A stretch of 64,000 nt of DNA from Myxococcus virescens (GCF_900101905.1 NZ_FNAJ01000006.1:62001-126000), one strand, 5' to 3'. Shown: positions 34,643 through 44,193, counted from the stretch's first letter. Notes: generated from the letters alone by a model not told the origin. Numbers and translations: made by a program.

Positions 34643-35894
34643 TCACCGCTCCAGGGCGGAGACAATCCCGCCGACGGGCGACGGCTCGCCCCGCAGGCGC
34701 TGGAAGAAGCTCCGGTTGTCCGAGCCCACGTCGAACATGCTCAGGTGGGTGGTGTTGCTGTTGTTGCCCGGCCGCATGCCCGAGCAGTCCTGGCGCAGCG
34801 GCAGCCCGTGCTCGGCGCGAATCATGTTGTCGCTGGGCGCCCAGCCCGTGCGCGTGTGCGGCGTGGGACGCAGGCCCACCGTCTCGAACTCCTCCGTGAG
34901 GCGCAGGCGGTCATCGACCGTCTGCTTCATGGCCCCCGTGAACTGCGGCTGCTGGTGGAAGACGGGCGCGTCGGCGTGCTTGCTGGCCGCCAGCGGTCTG
35001 ACCTGGAGCCCGTGGGCCCGCGCCAGGCGTGGACCGACTCGTGGCCCAGGCTGGCGACGTGCGAGCCCGAGCCCTGCTCGTTGGACTTGATGTCGCTGGG
35101 CCGGCCCGCGCCGGGCTGGCCGCCAATGCGGGACGCCGGGCGCGTCGACTCGAACGTGCCGTCGTTCCGGGGCGCCTGCGCGTTGGGCAGCGAGGCATTG
35201 CGGCCCGAATAATAGATGTCCGCTACCGTCACCGGGTTGCGCAGGGTGCCCGTCACGCCAGGGTTTACCGCCTGGGTGCAGCCGTCGAGCTCCGTCATCA
35301 TCCGGCGGCCGTTGGGCTGCTCATCAGTTGGTGCGTGGAATTGCGCGCGTCCAGGGTGAAGTCCGCGAAGTCCGCGCCGGACTGGCCATTGTCACGGCGC
35401 GTGCGGATGCCCCGCAGGTCCGGGTGGACCACGCCGGAGTCCGCGCGGTTGAGGTTGTCCTTACGCGTCTGCAGCTCGCGGGGCGATGGGGGCCTTGGGA
35501 GCGGGAGGTAGGCGATTTCCTGACACCAGGGCATCTCCCGTGCCTGCCGCACCGCGGCACAGCCCACCGAAAAACCTACCTGATTTCAGCGACTTACGTG
35601 AGGCCCGGAGATGCCTCCGGGCGAGAACGCCGGTGATACCGCTCATCCCCAAGTGACTGGCATCACCAGTCACCACCACGAATGCGTCTGGCGGCGAATC
35701 CGCTCCACGCGGTGCCGGACGCTGCGGTGGCCCGAGGCCAGGCACCCGCACCGCCTGCCGGCCACGCACCGCGCCGCGGCGCTGGCAGGCGGGCCCGCCT
35801 TCGGCGCGCTGGAGGTGGTGGGCGGGCGGGACACCCGGGGGGAGCGCCTGCGTCGGCAGCAGCGGCACGAGCTTCCTGGATTCCAGGCCGTCAT
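34643..35894 (-). pseudogene. M91-type zinc metallopeptidase pseudogene
   Basis: Three minus-strand frames join into one product. Frame A (35567-35317) ends DFADFTLDARNSTHQLMSSP; a one-base slip at about 35303-35316 leads to frame B, which reads RMMTELDGCTQAVNP and L-G-H-E-S-V-H-A-W-R, an HExxH zinc motif (codons 35047-35024); a second slip at about 35013-35022 leads to frame C with R-L-T-E-E-F-E-T-V-G-L (likely third ligand) and I-R-A-E-H-G-L-P-L-R, ending at 34643. The order HExxH, E-E, late G-L-P-x-R recalls peptidase family M91 (NleD-like effectors). A possible start is ATG 35894, seven bases after GGAGG, but 35568-35894 has lost clear sense. Confidence 0.65.
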
Positions 35895-36389
35895 CGCGCC
35901 ACCTCCAGGTGAGAAGGGTTGCACGCACCTCGTGAGGGTTTCATCGCCAGTGGCATGGATGGACTCCGGGGGCTCGCGTCCAGTCATCGCGAAAGGCAAC
36001 CTTCGTGCCTTTCAACGAACAAACGCAGGTCCCTGGTTTTCCTGGCGACGCTGGGACGAGATGGGGGCGAACCGACTGTGCGCGTGTGCAATGGTCGTCA
36101 CACCGCGTGACGCGGGTGTCAGCGAGACACTGCGGAACAGGGAGACAGGCGCGCCCACTCCCGCCACATCCCGCACAGCCGCCCACGCCCTCGCCAGGCT
36201 CCCCCGCATGCACTCCCCGTAAATCAAGCGCGACCAGAACTCCCAGCAAGGCGGGGCCATCCTGGCTGCGCCTCTCATCGGGCCGGCGTCAGTCCCTTGG
36301 GATAGGGAAAGCCCTCACCGCGCAACGACTGACGCGGTGCCTCGACTGGAAGTGAAATTCTTTCGCCGCAATTCCAGCGCTCCCCCAGA
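35895..36389. other. 495-base gap without recognised gene
   Basis: The stretch has mixed base composition, lower in G+C than the genes, and no open frame with normal codon bias. I see no promoter, hairpin or repeat that stands out. Confidence 0.5.
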
Positions 36390-38822
36390 ATGTTCCTTCA
36401 CATGAACAGACAGCTTTTCCTCCTCGCCGCCCTTGGTGCCACCGCGGCCCTGGCCAATGACACTCCCGTCTTCCAAAAGAATGGAAAGCCATTCTTTGTC
36501 ATTGGCGTCTATGACTACCCGGACTACGACGCGGACAGCTACCCCAACTACGGCACGACGCCCACGTACCACCCCGGGATTGCGCGCGAGAAAGACGCCT
36601 TCGCGCTCAGTGAGCTGGCCAGCGCCGGCATCAATACGGTCCGCACACGCATGCAGCACCTGGGGCTCACCGACCTGACGCGGGCCGAGGACTATGGCGT
36701 CTACTACGTTCCGTTCGCGTACAACTACGAGCCGGAGCCCTACGGCCCGGGCAAGATAGACTGGTCACACTTCACGGAGTTCCACGTCATCGGCTCTCCG
36801 CTGGACCAGAAGATCGCCGAGATTCGTCACGCCGATTCACTGCTCTTCTACGAGCACCAGGACGAGGCCGCCTGGAGCCGCGAGGCCTGCATCCTTCCGG
36901 GGGTCAACGACCCACGGCCACTGGACCCGGATGGCTGCGTCATCCACACGCAAGGGCTCCTGCTGTGGCCCTCCTACGAAGCAGCGCTGAACTACAAGGA
37001 CTTCGTCCGGGCGCGAGACCCCCACCACCTGATGTGGGCGAATGAAGCGGTCATCCCGGAGAACCATCCACGAAACGTCGGGCTCGCACGCAAGTGGCGG
37101 CTCATCGCGGACATGTGGTCCCAGGACACCTACCCCGTCTACAACCACAACTGGAGCACCAACGCGAACACGAACTACCCCCAGGAGCCGGGGATTCCGT
37201 TCCCCCTCATCGACCAGAACGCCATCGGCGGGGCGCTGGACCGGATGAAGGCGACGTACGACGCGGATGGCGTCGCGCCGTTCGTCCCGGCCGCCCCCAT
37301 GTTCTTCGTGCTGGAAGCCCAGGGCTTCAATGAGTGCTGCTGGGATTGGAACGGCATGCCCGGCCGCGGCCGGCGGCCCGAATACGAAGAGCTCCGCTTC
37401 CAGGCGTACAGCGCCATCATCCACGGCAGCCGCGGCATCTGGTGGTGGGGAACCGACTCCATCGGCAGCTCCTCCCTGCTCTGGGACCACATCAAGCGGC
37501 TCGCCAGCCAGCTTCGAGACCTCGAACCCGCGCTCGTCGCGAACACCATCGCCGCGGGGCCGGGAACCTGGAGCGTCTCCGCCGCGTTCAGCGCGCAGGT
37601 CGAAGGCACCCTTCGGGAGGTGAACGGCCGGCGCTACCTCATCGTCGCCAACAAGACGAACCAGCCGCTCCAGGGCGTGTCGTTCCAGGTGTCGAGCTGG
37701 AACAAGGCCCATGCGCCAGGCGGCCCACGGGTCCTCTTCGAAAGCCGGACGGGCGCATACACCGCCAGCGTCCCTTCACCCGGCGCCTCCTGGACGGATG
37801 ACTTCGGGCCCTGGGGCGTCCATGTCTACACCGACGCGCCGGACCGGAGGCCCCCCAGCGACCTCGACGCGGATGGGAAGTCGGACCCCGCCGTCTACAC
37901 GCAATCCAGCACCGCCAACGTGCCCAGCCACTTCACCGTCCTGCGCAGCGCCGTGGACCGCAAGGTGGGCTTCGACCTGGGAGACCTCACCGACGACCTC
38001 CCCCTGAGCGGGGACTTCGACGGGGACGGACACACGGACTTCGCCGTCTACACGAAGAAGGTCCTGCTCCCCAACGCCACGACCTGGGGAGGTTGGTACG
38101 CCTGGCACTCCAGCCGGGACAACAAGGACTACTGGGACACGCTGGGCGAAGTGGGCGACGTGCCCGTGGTCGGCGACTACGACGGCGACGGCCGCACCGA
38201 CTTCGGCGTGTACCGGGCCCCGACGAGCTGCCAGACCCAGGATGACCTCTTCATCTACCGGGCGTCCCACAACGGCGCCGTCACCACCTTCTCCCTCGGC
38301 GCCGAGTGCGATGACCTGCCCGTCAGCGGGGACTTCGACGGGGACGGACACACGGACTTCGCCGTCTTCAAGAAGCGCGTCGACCTGGGCGGCGGCACCT
38401 CCTGGGGCGGCTGGTACACGTGGTTCTCCTCCAGCACCCTCCAGAAATACTGGACGGACCCGCAGGGCCCGGTGGGCGCCCTGCCCGTCGTCGCCGACTA
38501 CGACGGGGACCGCGTCGCCGACATGGGCACCTACAAGACGGGCACCTGTGGTGCGCCCAGCACCTTCAAGTACGTGCGAAGCACCGATGGGCAGTTCATC
38601 ACCGCCAGCCTCGGCGAGTGCGACGACGAGCCCGTGGTGGGTGACTTCGACGGAGACGGCGCCGACGACCTGGCCCTGTACAAGCGCAAGGTCCTGCTGG
38701 GCAACAACACGCCCTGGGGCGGCTGGTTCACCATCCGGCCCAGCCAGCAACCCACCCAGACGCTCTATTACAACCTGGGCGAGGTAGGCGACGTGCCCGC
38801 CAGCCCCGCCCATTTCCGCTGA
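36390..38822 (+). CDS. secreted glycosidase-like protein with FG-GAP-type repeats
   Basis: An 810-residue exported protein. The signal peptide ends near A-L-A-N-D. Residues about 25-480 look like a TIM-barrel glycoside-hydrolase-type domain (N-G-K-P-F-F-V-I-G-V-Y near its start; W-A-N-E, then M-W-S-Q-D-T-Y-P-V; an R-G-I-W-W-W-G strand) plus a small beta-sandwich. Residues about 488-805 hold six units with Ca-binding-like loops (D-L-D-A-D-G, D-F-D-G-D-G, D-Y-D-G-D-G, D-F-D-G-D-G, D-Y-D-G-D-R, D-F-D-G-D-G), each with W-G-G-W-Y/F or similar, as in VCBS/FG-GAP propellers. It probably binds or degrades a polysaccharide. Start is M1 or M5; neither has a strong ribosome site. Confidence 0.82.
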   Translation: MFLHMNRQLFLLAALGATAALANDTPVFQKNGKPFFVIGVYDYPDYDADSYPNYGTTPTYHPGIAREKDAFALSELASAGINTVRTRMQHLGLTDLTRAEDYGVYYVPFAYNYEPEPYGPGKIDWSHFTEFHVIGSPLDQKIAEIRHADSLLFYEHQDEAAWSREACILPGVNDPRPLDPDGCVIHTQGLLLWPSYEAALNYKDFVRARDPHHLMWANEAVIPENHPRNVGLARKWRLIADMWSQDTYPVYNHNWSTNANTNYPQEPGIPFPLIDQNAIGGALDRMKATYDADGVAPFVPAAPMFFVLEAQGFNECCWDWNGMPGRGRRPEYEELRFQAYSAIIHGSRGIWWWGTDSIGSSSLLWDHIKRLASQLRDLEPALVANTIAAGPGTWSVSAAFSAQVEGTLREVNGRRYLIVANKTNQPLQGVSFQVSSWNKAHAPGGPRVLFESRTGAYTASVPSPGASWTDDFGPWGVHVYTDAPDRRPPSDLDADGKSDPAVYTQSSTANVPSHFTVLRSAVDRKVGFDLGDLTDDLPLSGDFDGDGHTDFAVYTKKVLLPNATTWGGWYAWHSSRDNKDYWDTLGEVGDVPVVGDYDGDGRTDFGVYRAPTSCQTQDDLFIYRASHNGAVTTFSLGAECDDLPVSGDFDGDGHTDFAVFKKRVDLGGGTSWGGWYTWFSSSTLQKYWTDPQGPVGALPVVADYDGDRVADMGTYKTGTCGAPSTFKYVRSTDGQFITASLGECDDEPVVGDFDGDGADDLALYKRKVLLGNNTPWGGWFTIRPSQQPTQTLYYNLGEVGDVPASPAHFR

Positions 38823-39152
38823 CGCAAGCTCGCGCGGTCAGGGTGCCCGGCTCACGACCGGGCGCCCTCCCGCCTCCCCTGGCGAGCGCCACGGACACGC
38901 CGTCCGCCAGCCGACGTCATCCTTCGACTCGCGGACGACTGGCGGGATGACGGGCTAATCACGAGATTCCAAGCTATTCAGGAAGAAGCGGCGGAGCCGT
39001 CGGTTCTCAGTAGCGGAAACGAAGGCTCGGCCACATCTTCGGGAAAGGCGGGAACATGCGCCTTTCCAGGTGGCGGCAGGGCCACCCGGGCAGCCCTCTT
39101 CAGACAGGGAGGGAGTCCCAGACCAGGGGTGCGAGGCGAGGGGCACCCACCG
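38823..39152. other. 330-base gap without recognised gene
   Basis: This gap separates the convergent glycosidase-like gene and the small protein after the subtilase gene. No terminator with a clear U-tract, RNA or conserved frame was seen. Confidence 0.4.
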
Positions 39153-39569
39153 CTAGATGAGGTCGAGGGGCATCATCGTGCCCGCTTCGAACTCCGGGGC
39201 ACGGCGCAGCTGGTCCAGCACCCGCGGCGCGCAGCGCAGGTGGAGCATGGGCATGGAGCCCGGCTCGCTCACCGAGCGCACCGCGCCCAGGAGGTGGTGT
39301 GCCTCCAGCCAGCGCATGAGGCTCTGGTGGAACTGCGCGCTTTCGGCCAGGCCGGCCTGGTGCACTTCCGCGCGGGAGCGGACGGGCGGCCGTGGAGACG
39401 TGCGTCTACGCGACGCCGCCGCGGGTTCCTCGCGGGGCATCACCGTCACGTCAATCCAGTCGGGCTGCGTGTCCGCACTCGCGGCGCCCGGCAATGGGCG
39501 CACGCGCGCGGACAGACCCGGGACGCCGCCGACCCGGACGTCCCCCCACTCGCCATTTTTCCTGCCCAT
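39153..39569 (-). CDS. small protein paired with subtilase
   Basis: A 138-residue protein with no signal peptide, not recognised. It has an N-terminal V-R-V-G-G-V-P-G-L-S-A-R-V-R-P-L segment, a W-I-D-V-T-V-M-P strand, a Pro/Arg-rich linker (about 50-66) and a helical then beta C-terminus (FHQSLMRWLEAHHLL; P-M-L-H-L-R-C; ends M-M-P-L-D-L-I). ATG 39569 is chosen because GAGAGG lies nine bases upstream; a TTG at 39623 would extend it by 18 residues. It follows the subtilase gene by 63 bases or fewer on the same strand. A role as inhibitor, chaperone or substrate of the protease is a guess from that pairing. Confidence 0.65.
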   Translation of the reverse strand: MGRKNGEWGDVRVGGVPGLSARVRPLPGAASADTQPDWIDVTVMPREEPAAASRRRTSPRPPVRSRAEVHQAGLAESAQFHQSLMRWLEAHHLLGAVRSVSEPGSMPMLHLRCAPRVLDQLRRAPEFEAGTMMPLDLI

Positions 39570-39632
39570 GGCCCTCATCCTCTCCCGGGTCCGGCGCTCC
39601 CATGGCGCCGACCCCGGCTTCAACCACCACCG

Positions 39633-41060
39633 TCACCTGAATACGGCCAGGCCCTTGCCTGTCTTGTGCGTTCCCGACCGAGGGAGCTTCACCGCATTCG
39701 ACAGGATCAAATCCCTCACCTCGAGCGCCGTCAAGTCAGGGGCACGGCAACGGTACAGCGCCGCGATACCCGCTACATAAGGCGCTGCCATGCTCGTGCC
39801 ACTCATTCGCTCGTAGAACGCCTGGTTGTTACAACGACGCTCCGTGCTGGAATAGACATTCACCCCATACCCCATGATGTCCGGCACGACGCGCCTACCC
39901 ACGGTGCCACTCGCGGAGAATGTGGCCACGTTACGCTCGAAGTCGACCGCGCCGACAGCCAGTGATTCTGGAAAGGCGGCTGGATAACCAACCGTGTCGG
40001 GTCCACTGTTACCTGCCGCCACAACCGGCAGGACATTGCTGTCGAGCAGGCGACGAATCATCGTCTGCAGCGCGCGCAGGTTGAGGTTGTAGTCCGCCTC
40101 CGAGATGCCGGGCGGCGGCATCAGCGGGAAGCCGAGCGACAGGTTGACCACCGCGGGCCGCGTCGAGTTCTCCGGGCGGCTGAACTGGTGCAGCAGCCAC
40201 TCCATGCCCGCGGCCACGCGGCCCAGGCTGGTGCGGATGGTCTCCGATTCGATGACGGACGCGACGTAGAGGTCCACCTCCGGGGCGACGCCGTGGTGCA
40301 CGCCCGCGGCGATGCCGCACACGTGCGTACCGTGGCCGTCCGGGTCGAAGCCGCGGATGTCACGCGCCGGATTGTGCGGCGAGTTGGGGAACAGCGACAC
40401 GTAGCGGAACTGGATGACGCGCGCCGCGTGCTCGGGGTGGTCCGCGTCCACGCCGGTGTCGAGGATGCCCAGCATGACGCCGGCGCCGCGGATGCCCTGG
40501 GCGTGGGCCAGGGGAACGCCGGACTCGTCGGGCCACTCGCGCTCGGCCAGCGAGGACATGCCCCGGTTGCGCGGTCCGGGTTGTCCCGCCGACACCGGGC
40601 CGGGGAAGGACAACGGGACGACGTCGGGGATGAACTCGAAGTCGCGCTCCAGCGCGCCACGGGCTTCCTTCTCCGTATGGTCTTCGTAGAAGTGCGCCAT
40701 GGTGGCACCGATGAGCGGCATGTACCGGTAGCTGCCGGGCTCCGCGCCGGTCTGCTCGGCCACCGTCGCGCCCGGCATGGGCGGCGTGGAGGAGTCCGCG
40801 CCGCGCGTGCCCGTGCGCGCCGACTTCGCGCCCTTGCCCTTCCGACGGCGCTCTTCCTGTCCACTGACGGGCGGACGCGCGCCGGGCAGCGTGGCCGACC
40901 GCAGTCCGAGCGCGAACAACGCGTCGGGCGCCTTGTTCGCCACCGCGAAGCGCAGCGCCGTCGTGCGCGACAGCACGCGCTCGCCCTGCTCCGTGCCGCG
41001 AGGCCCCACACGCGCCTGCGTCTCGATGGACTCCTTTGGAACCAACAGGTAGGACTTCAT
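39633..41060 (-). CDS. S8 family serine peptidase (subtilase)
   Basis: A 475-residue subtilisin-type protease. The catalytic triad is visible: Asp201 in G-I-L-D-T-G-V-D, His246 in D-G-H-G-T-H-V-C-G, Ser423 in S-G-T-S-M-A-A-P, with oxyanion Asn351 in A-A-G-N-S-G-P. Residues 1-185 are a long N-terminal region with a Lys/Arg-rich stretch (about 68-87), which may be a propeptide or a substrate-binding domain. There is no signal peptide (M-K-S-Y-L-L-V-P-K-E), so it may be intracellular or leave by another route. AAGGAG ten bases before the ATG supports the start. A small protein of unknown function follows in the same operon. Confidence 0.93.
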   Translation of the reverse strand: MKSYLLVPKESIETQARVGPRGTEQGERVLSRTTALRFAVANKAPDALFALGLRSATLPGARPPVSGQEERRRKGKGAKSARTGTRGADSSTPPMPGATVAEQTGAEPGSYRYMPLIGATMAHFYEDHTEKEARGALERDFEFIPDVVPLSFPGPVSAGQPGPRNRGMSSLAEREWPDESGVPLAHAQGIRGAGVMLGILDTGVDADHPEHAARVIQFRYVSLFPNSPHNPARDIRGFDPDGHGTHVCGIAAGVHHGVAPEVDLYVASVIESETIRTSLGRVAAGMEWLLHQFSRPENSTRPAVVNLSLGFPLMPPPGISEADYNLNLRALQTMIRRLLDSNVLPVVAAGNSGPDTVGYPAAFPESLAVGAVDFERNVATFSASGTVGRRVVPDIMGYGVNVYSSTERRCNNQAFYERMSGTSMAAPYVAGIAALYRCRAPDLTALEVRDLILSNAVKLPRSGTHKTGKGLAVFR

Positions 41061-41704
41061 GAGTTGTGTGCTCCTTGAACCACCGTGCTACGCCGGACGC
41101 ATGAGGCGAGGTCATCCGGCATCAGGTCAGCACCCGTCGCGTGCGGAGCCTCGCGCGTGCGACAGGGGCAATGGGGCCGCGCCCGTGGCCGCGCGCCTCC
41201 GACAGGGGTGGCCCACCAGCGCGACCTCCGCGCCGCGTGCCTGTGGCGACGTCCCCCCGGGACCTCCGGCCCGGCGGGTGGAAGGAGTTGCCCGGGCGAA
41301 GGGTGGCGCAGCCAGGAGCGCGCGCACGTCCGCAGCGCGTTGCTTCGCGCGCCCGGCCCGACGTGACAGTCTGCTCGCGGCGTCATGCCTGTCCCCCTTC
41401 CTCCAGAGAGGCCCTGCGTTCCCGTCCGATTGGACAGGAAGGGCCTGACAAAAAACCACGGATTTCCCGTAGTACACGCACGAATGGATTAATTCGGTTC
41501 TAACTGGCCTTGCGCGAACGTCCGGAAGTGGGAGTGATTCCCTCCCGGGTACGAGCGAGGTGCCCGGAGGCACACAGGAGCGGTGTCCTCCACCCGACCT
41601 CCAAGAAGACGAGGCCGGGAAAGACTCCGTTCCGACAATTGTTCGCCCACATCCCTCCGCCCGGATTAAGGGAGGGACGTTCGCATCCCCTGGAGCCGCC
41701 TGAC
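41061..41704. other. 644-base divergent intergenic region
   Basis: It separates the subtilase gene (minus) and the Lgt-like gene (plus). No frame has normal codon bias. An A/T-richer block at about 41446-41510 stands out from the surrounding G+C and is the likeliest place for promoters or regulator sites, but no consensus element is clear. Confidence 0.4.
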
Positions 41705-42514
41705 GTGATTCCCTATTGGCACGCCCCCTCGATTGAGCTGGGGCCCCTGAAAATCGAGCCCTTCGGCATCCTCGTCGCGGTGGGCATCCTGCTGGCCGCT
41801 CGCCTGCTTGGCCGTAACGCCGAGCGCGAAGGCCTGAACCCGGAGCCGCTCGCCGACTTCGCGCCCTGGGGCGTGGGTGTCGGCGTCGTCGTGGGCCACT
41901 GGGTGCACCTGTTTTTCTACCACCCGGAGGAGCTGTCCAAGAGCCCGTTCCAGATTTTGAAGGTCTGGGATGGCCTGTCCTCGTTCGGCGGCCTCCTGGG
42001 CGGCATCCTCGCCGCCGTCGTGTTCTTCAAGGTCCGCAAGCTGCGCTTCTCCGACTACGCGGACTCGTTCGCCCTGGGCGTGGCGCCGGGCTGGGCGGTG
42101 GCGCGGCTGGGCTGCTTCGCCGTGCATGACCACCCGGGCGTGCCCACGGACTTCTTCCTGGCGGTGGCCTTCCCCGGTGGCCCCCGGCACGACCTGGGCA
42201 TGTACGACGCCATGGCGCTCTTCGCCATCAGCGGCGTGCTGTACGCCCTGCGCAACGCGGGGAAGCTGAAGGGGCGCCTGCTGCCGCTGCTGGCGGTGCT
42301 GTACGCGGCGTGCCGCTTCTTCTTCGACTTCCTGCGCGCCACGGACATGGCCTACGTGGACGCCCGCTACTTCGGACTGACGCCCGCGCAGTACGGCTGC
42401 ATCGCGCTGGCGCTCTACGGCATCTGGGGCGTCCTGCGGCCCCAGGCGCCGGGCGCGGCCTCCTCGCCGCCGCCGTCGTCGCCGAAGAGCCCGGGAACGG
42501 TGGGCGCGCGGTAG
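41705..42514 (+). CDS. prolipoprotein diacylglyceryl transferase paralogue
   Basis: A 269-residue integral membrane protein with about seven helices, matching Lgt by layout: V-G-H-W-V-H-L-F-F-Y (60s), K-V-W-D-G-L-S-S-F-G-G-L-L-G (86-99) and A-R-L-G-C-F with Arg134. In true Lgt the last motif is R-x-G-N-F-x-N-x-E and the earlier one has a His before G-G (M-S-F-H-G-G); here Asn is Cys137, Glu is replaced by Asp142 and the His is missing. Arg134 is kept. It may transfer a different lipid group or be a divergent Lgt. GTG 41705 is chosen because GGAG lies nine bases before it. Not the canonical lgt in my reading. Confidence 0.8.
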   Translation: MIPYWHAPSIELGPLKIEPFGILVAVGILLAARLLGRNAEREGLNPEPLADFAPWGVGVGVVVGHWVHLFFYHPEELSKSPFQILKVWDGLSSFGGLLGGILAAVVFFKVRKLRFSDYADSFALGVAPGWAVARLGCFAVHDHPGVPTDFFLAVAFPGGPRHDLGMYDAMALFAISGVLYALRNAGKLKGRLLPLLAVLYAACRFFFDFLRATDMAYVDARYFGLTPAQYGCIALALYGIWGVLRPQAPGAASSPPPSSPKSPGTVGAR

Positions 42515-42629
42515 GGTCGCAACGTCCGCTGCCCTTCTCGCGGCAGCCTGGCGTCTCATGGGCCCGGAGTTCCGGCGCATCCGCGGCGGGCTTCCGGGCC
42601 CGCGTGTTTCTGACGAGGAGGCTGCTCGC

Positions 42630-43208
42630 ATGAAGGCACTCGCGTACGACGCAGTCATGACGCCCCTGGGCTGGCTGGGCCTCACCGCCGCCCGGCGCAA
42701 GCTGGTGCGCGGCCTGTCCGGCCACGTGCTGGAGGTGGGCACCGGCACCGGACTGGCGTTGCCCGGCTACCCGGACACCGTCACCGCCGTCACCGCCATC
42801 GACGTGGACGAAGCGGCGCTCGCGCGCGCCCAGCGACGGCGGCCCGACGCGCGGCTGCTGTACGCCAGCGTGGAGTCCCTGCCCTTCCCCGCCGCCTCCT
42901 TCGACGCCGTGGTGTCCAGCCTCGTCTTCTGCAGCGTGGAGGCCCCGGCGCGGGCGCTGGCGGAGATTTTCCGGGTCCTGCGCCCGGGCGGCGCGCTGCG
43001 CATGCTGGAGCACGTGCGCGCGCCCTCGCCAGCGCTGGCCACCGTGCAGGACTTGCTCACCCCCGCCTGGATGCGGGTGAGCGGCGGGTGCCGGCTGGAC
43101 CGGGAGACGTTCGACCTGGTGCGGCGCGCGGGCTTCGACATCGAGCGGCGCGTGCAGCGGCTCCAGGGCGTGAGCGAGCTCATCCTCGCCCGGCGCCCGG
43201 CGAGCTGA
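42630..43208 (+). CDS. class I SAM-dependent methyltransferase
   Basis: A 192-residue methyltransferase of the class I Rossmann type. Motif I is V-L-E-V-G-T-G-T-G-L (SAM binding), followed by an acidic residue in A-I-D-V-D-E (ribose hydroxyls), then F-D-A-V-V-S-S-L-V-F-C-S-V and the L-R-P-G-G-A-L post-motif. It resembles small phospholipid or UbiE-like methyltransferases. GAGGAGG eight bases upstream fixes ATG 42630; the longer frame from 42558 is ignored. It lies 115 bases after the Lgt-like gene; a shared transcript is possible. Confidence 0.9.
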   Translation: MKALAYDAVMTPLGWLGLTAARRKLVRGLSGHVLEVGTGTGLALPGYPDTVTAVTAIDVDEAALARAQRRRPDARLLYASVESLPFPAASFDAVVSSLVFCSVEAPARALAEIFRVLRPGGALRMLEHVRAPSPALATVQDLLTPAWMRVSGGCRLDRETFDLVRRAGFDIERRVQRLQGVSELILARRPAS

Positions 43209-43224
43209 CGCGCCGCCGGAGCGC

Positions 43225-44190
43225 TCAGGCGGGCACGGGCATGCGCAGCCCGGCGAGCTTGCGGTCCGCGAGGATGGAGTGGACCTGGGTGATTCGCCCG
43301 TCCGCCGCCAGCTCCATGCGGACCACCATCTGGGTGCCCGCCTGCGGGTCGCGCTGGGGCGGAGGAAACACGGCCACCACCGCAGGCAGGCCGTTGAGCA
43401 TCCGCAGCTCCACGGCGGAGGGCGCCCCCCGCATCTCCATCAGCCGCCGGTAGAGCAGCAGCACGCGCGATTGTCCCAGCACTGGCACGCGCGCGGCGCG
43501 GTACTGGCCACCGCCGTCCGACAGCGCGCACACGTCGCCGGCGAGCAGCGCCTCCGCCGCCGCCACGTCCCCCGTCAGCAGCGCGCCCAGGAAGCCCTCC
43601 AGCGCGGCGCGGGCGCGCGCCTGGAACTCCCGCGTCGGCAGGCAGCGGGCGCGGTCGTACGCCGCCATCGCCGCCCGCGCGCGGTGGTGCACCACCTTCA
43701 CGTTGGACTCGCGCAGGTTCAGCGCCTCGGCCACCTCGCGCACCGAGTAGTCGAACACGTCGCGCAGGAGCAGCACCGCCCGCTGCTTGGGCGACAGCGC
43801 CTCCAGCGCGAGCAGGAAGGCGAAGGAGACACTCTCCAGCAGCGCGTAGCGCCCCTCCGTCGAGCCGCCTCCCGGCAGCCGCGCCTCCACGCCAGGGGGC
43901 GGCAGCTCCTCCTCTCCCGTGTCCAGCGGCGAGGGCAGCCAGGGTCCCACGTAGCCCTCGCGCTTGCGCCGCCGCAACGTGTCCCGGGCCAGGTTCACCG
44001 CCACCCGCGTCAGCCAGGGGCGCAGCGCCTCCGTTCGCGCGGGCGGCGAGGCCAGGGCGCGCGCGAAGGTCTCCTGCACCAGGTCCTCCGCGTCCGCCGA
44101 CACGCCCGTCATGCGGTAGCAGAGCCCCCACAGGAAGCGCTCGTGCTCGCGCACGGCCTGCGCCAGTCCTTCGCGCGCGGAGCGGTCCAT
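43225..44190 (-). CDS. ECF41-type RNA polymerase sigma factor
   Basis: A 321-residue sigma factor. Regions 2 (about 15-75: CYRMTGVSADAEDLVQETFA) and 4 (about 125-180: LSPKQRAVLLLRDVFDYSVR, then A-L-N-L-R-E-S-N-V-K) are followed by a SnoaL-like C-terminal domain (about 190-315). The ECF41 signatures are present: W-L-P (84-86) in the linker and D-G-G-G (225-228) in the C-terminal domain. In ECF41 sigmas this domain replaces an anti-sigma factor and tunes activity. It starts three bases after the FAD oxidoreductase stop (TGACGCATG), so the two are co-translated and the oxidoreductase is the likely target or partner. Confidence 0.93.
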   Translation of the reverse strand: MDRSAREGLAQAVREHERFLWGLCYRMTGVSADAEDLVQETFARALASPPARTEALRPWLTRVAVNLARDTLRRRKREGYVGPWLPSPLDTGEEELPPPGVEARLPGGGSTEGRYALLESVSFAFLLALEALSPKQRAVLLLRDVFDYSVREVAEALNLRESNVKVVHHRARAAMAAYDRARCLPTREFQARARAALEGFLGALLTGDVAAAEALLAGDVCALSDGGGQYRAARVPVLGQSRVLLLYRRLMEMRGAPSAVELRMLNGLPAVVAVFPPPQRDPQAGTQMVVRMELAADGRITQVHSILADRKLAGLRMPVPA

Positions 44191-44193
44191 GCG

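Noticed and set aside
39129..39965. Plus-strand frame across the subtilase operon end
   Set aside because: It is antisense to the catalytic Ser region of the subtilase and to the small protein, and has typical shadow composition.
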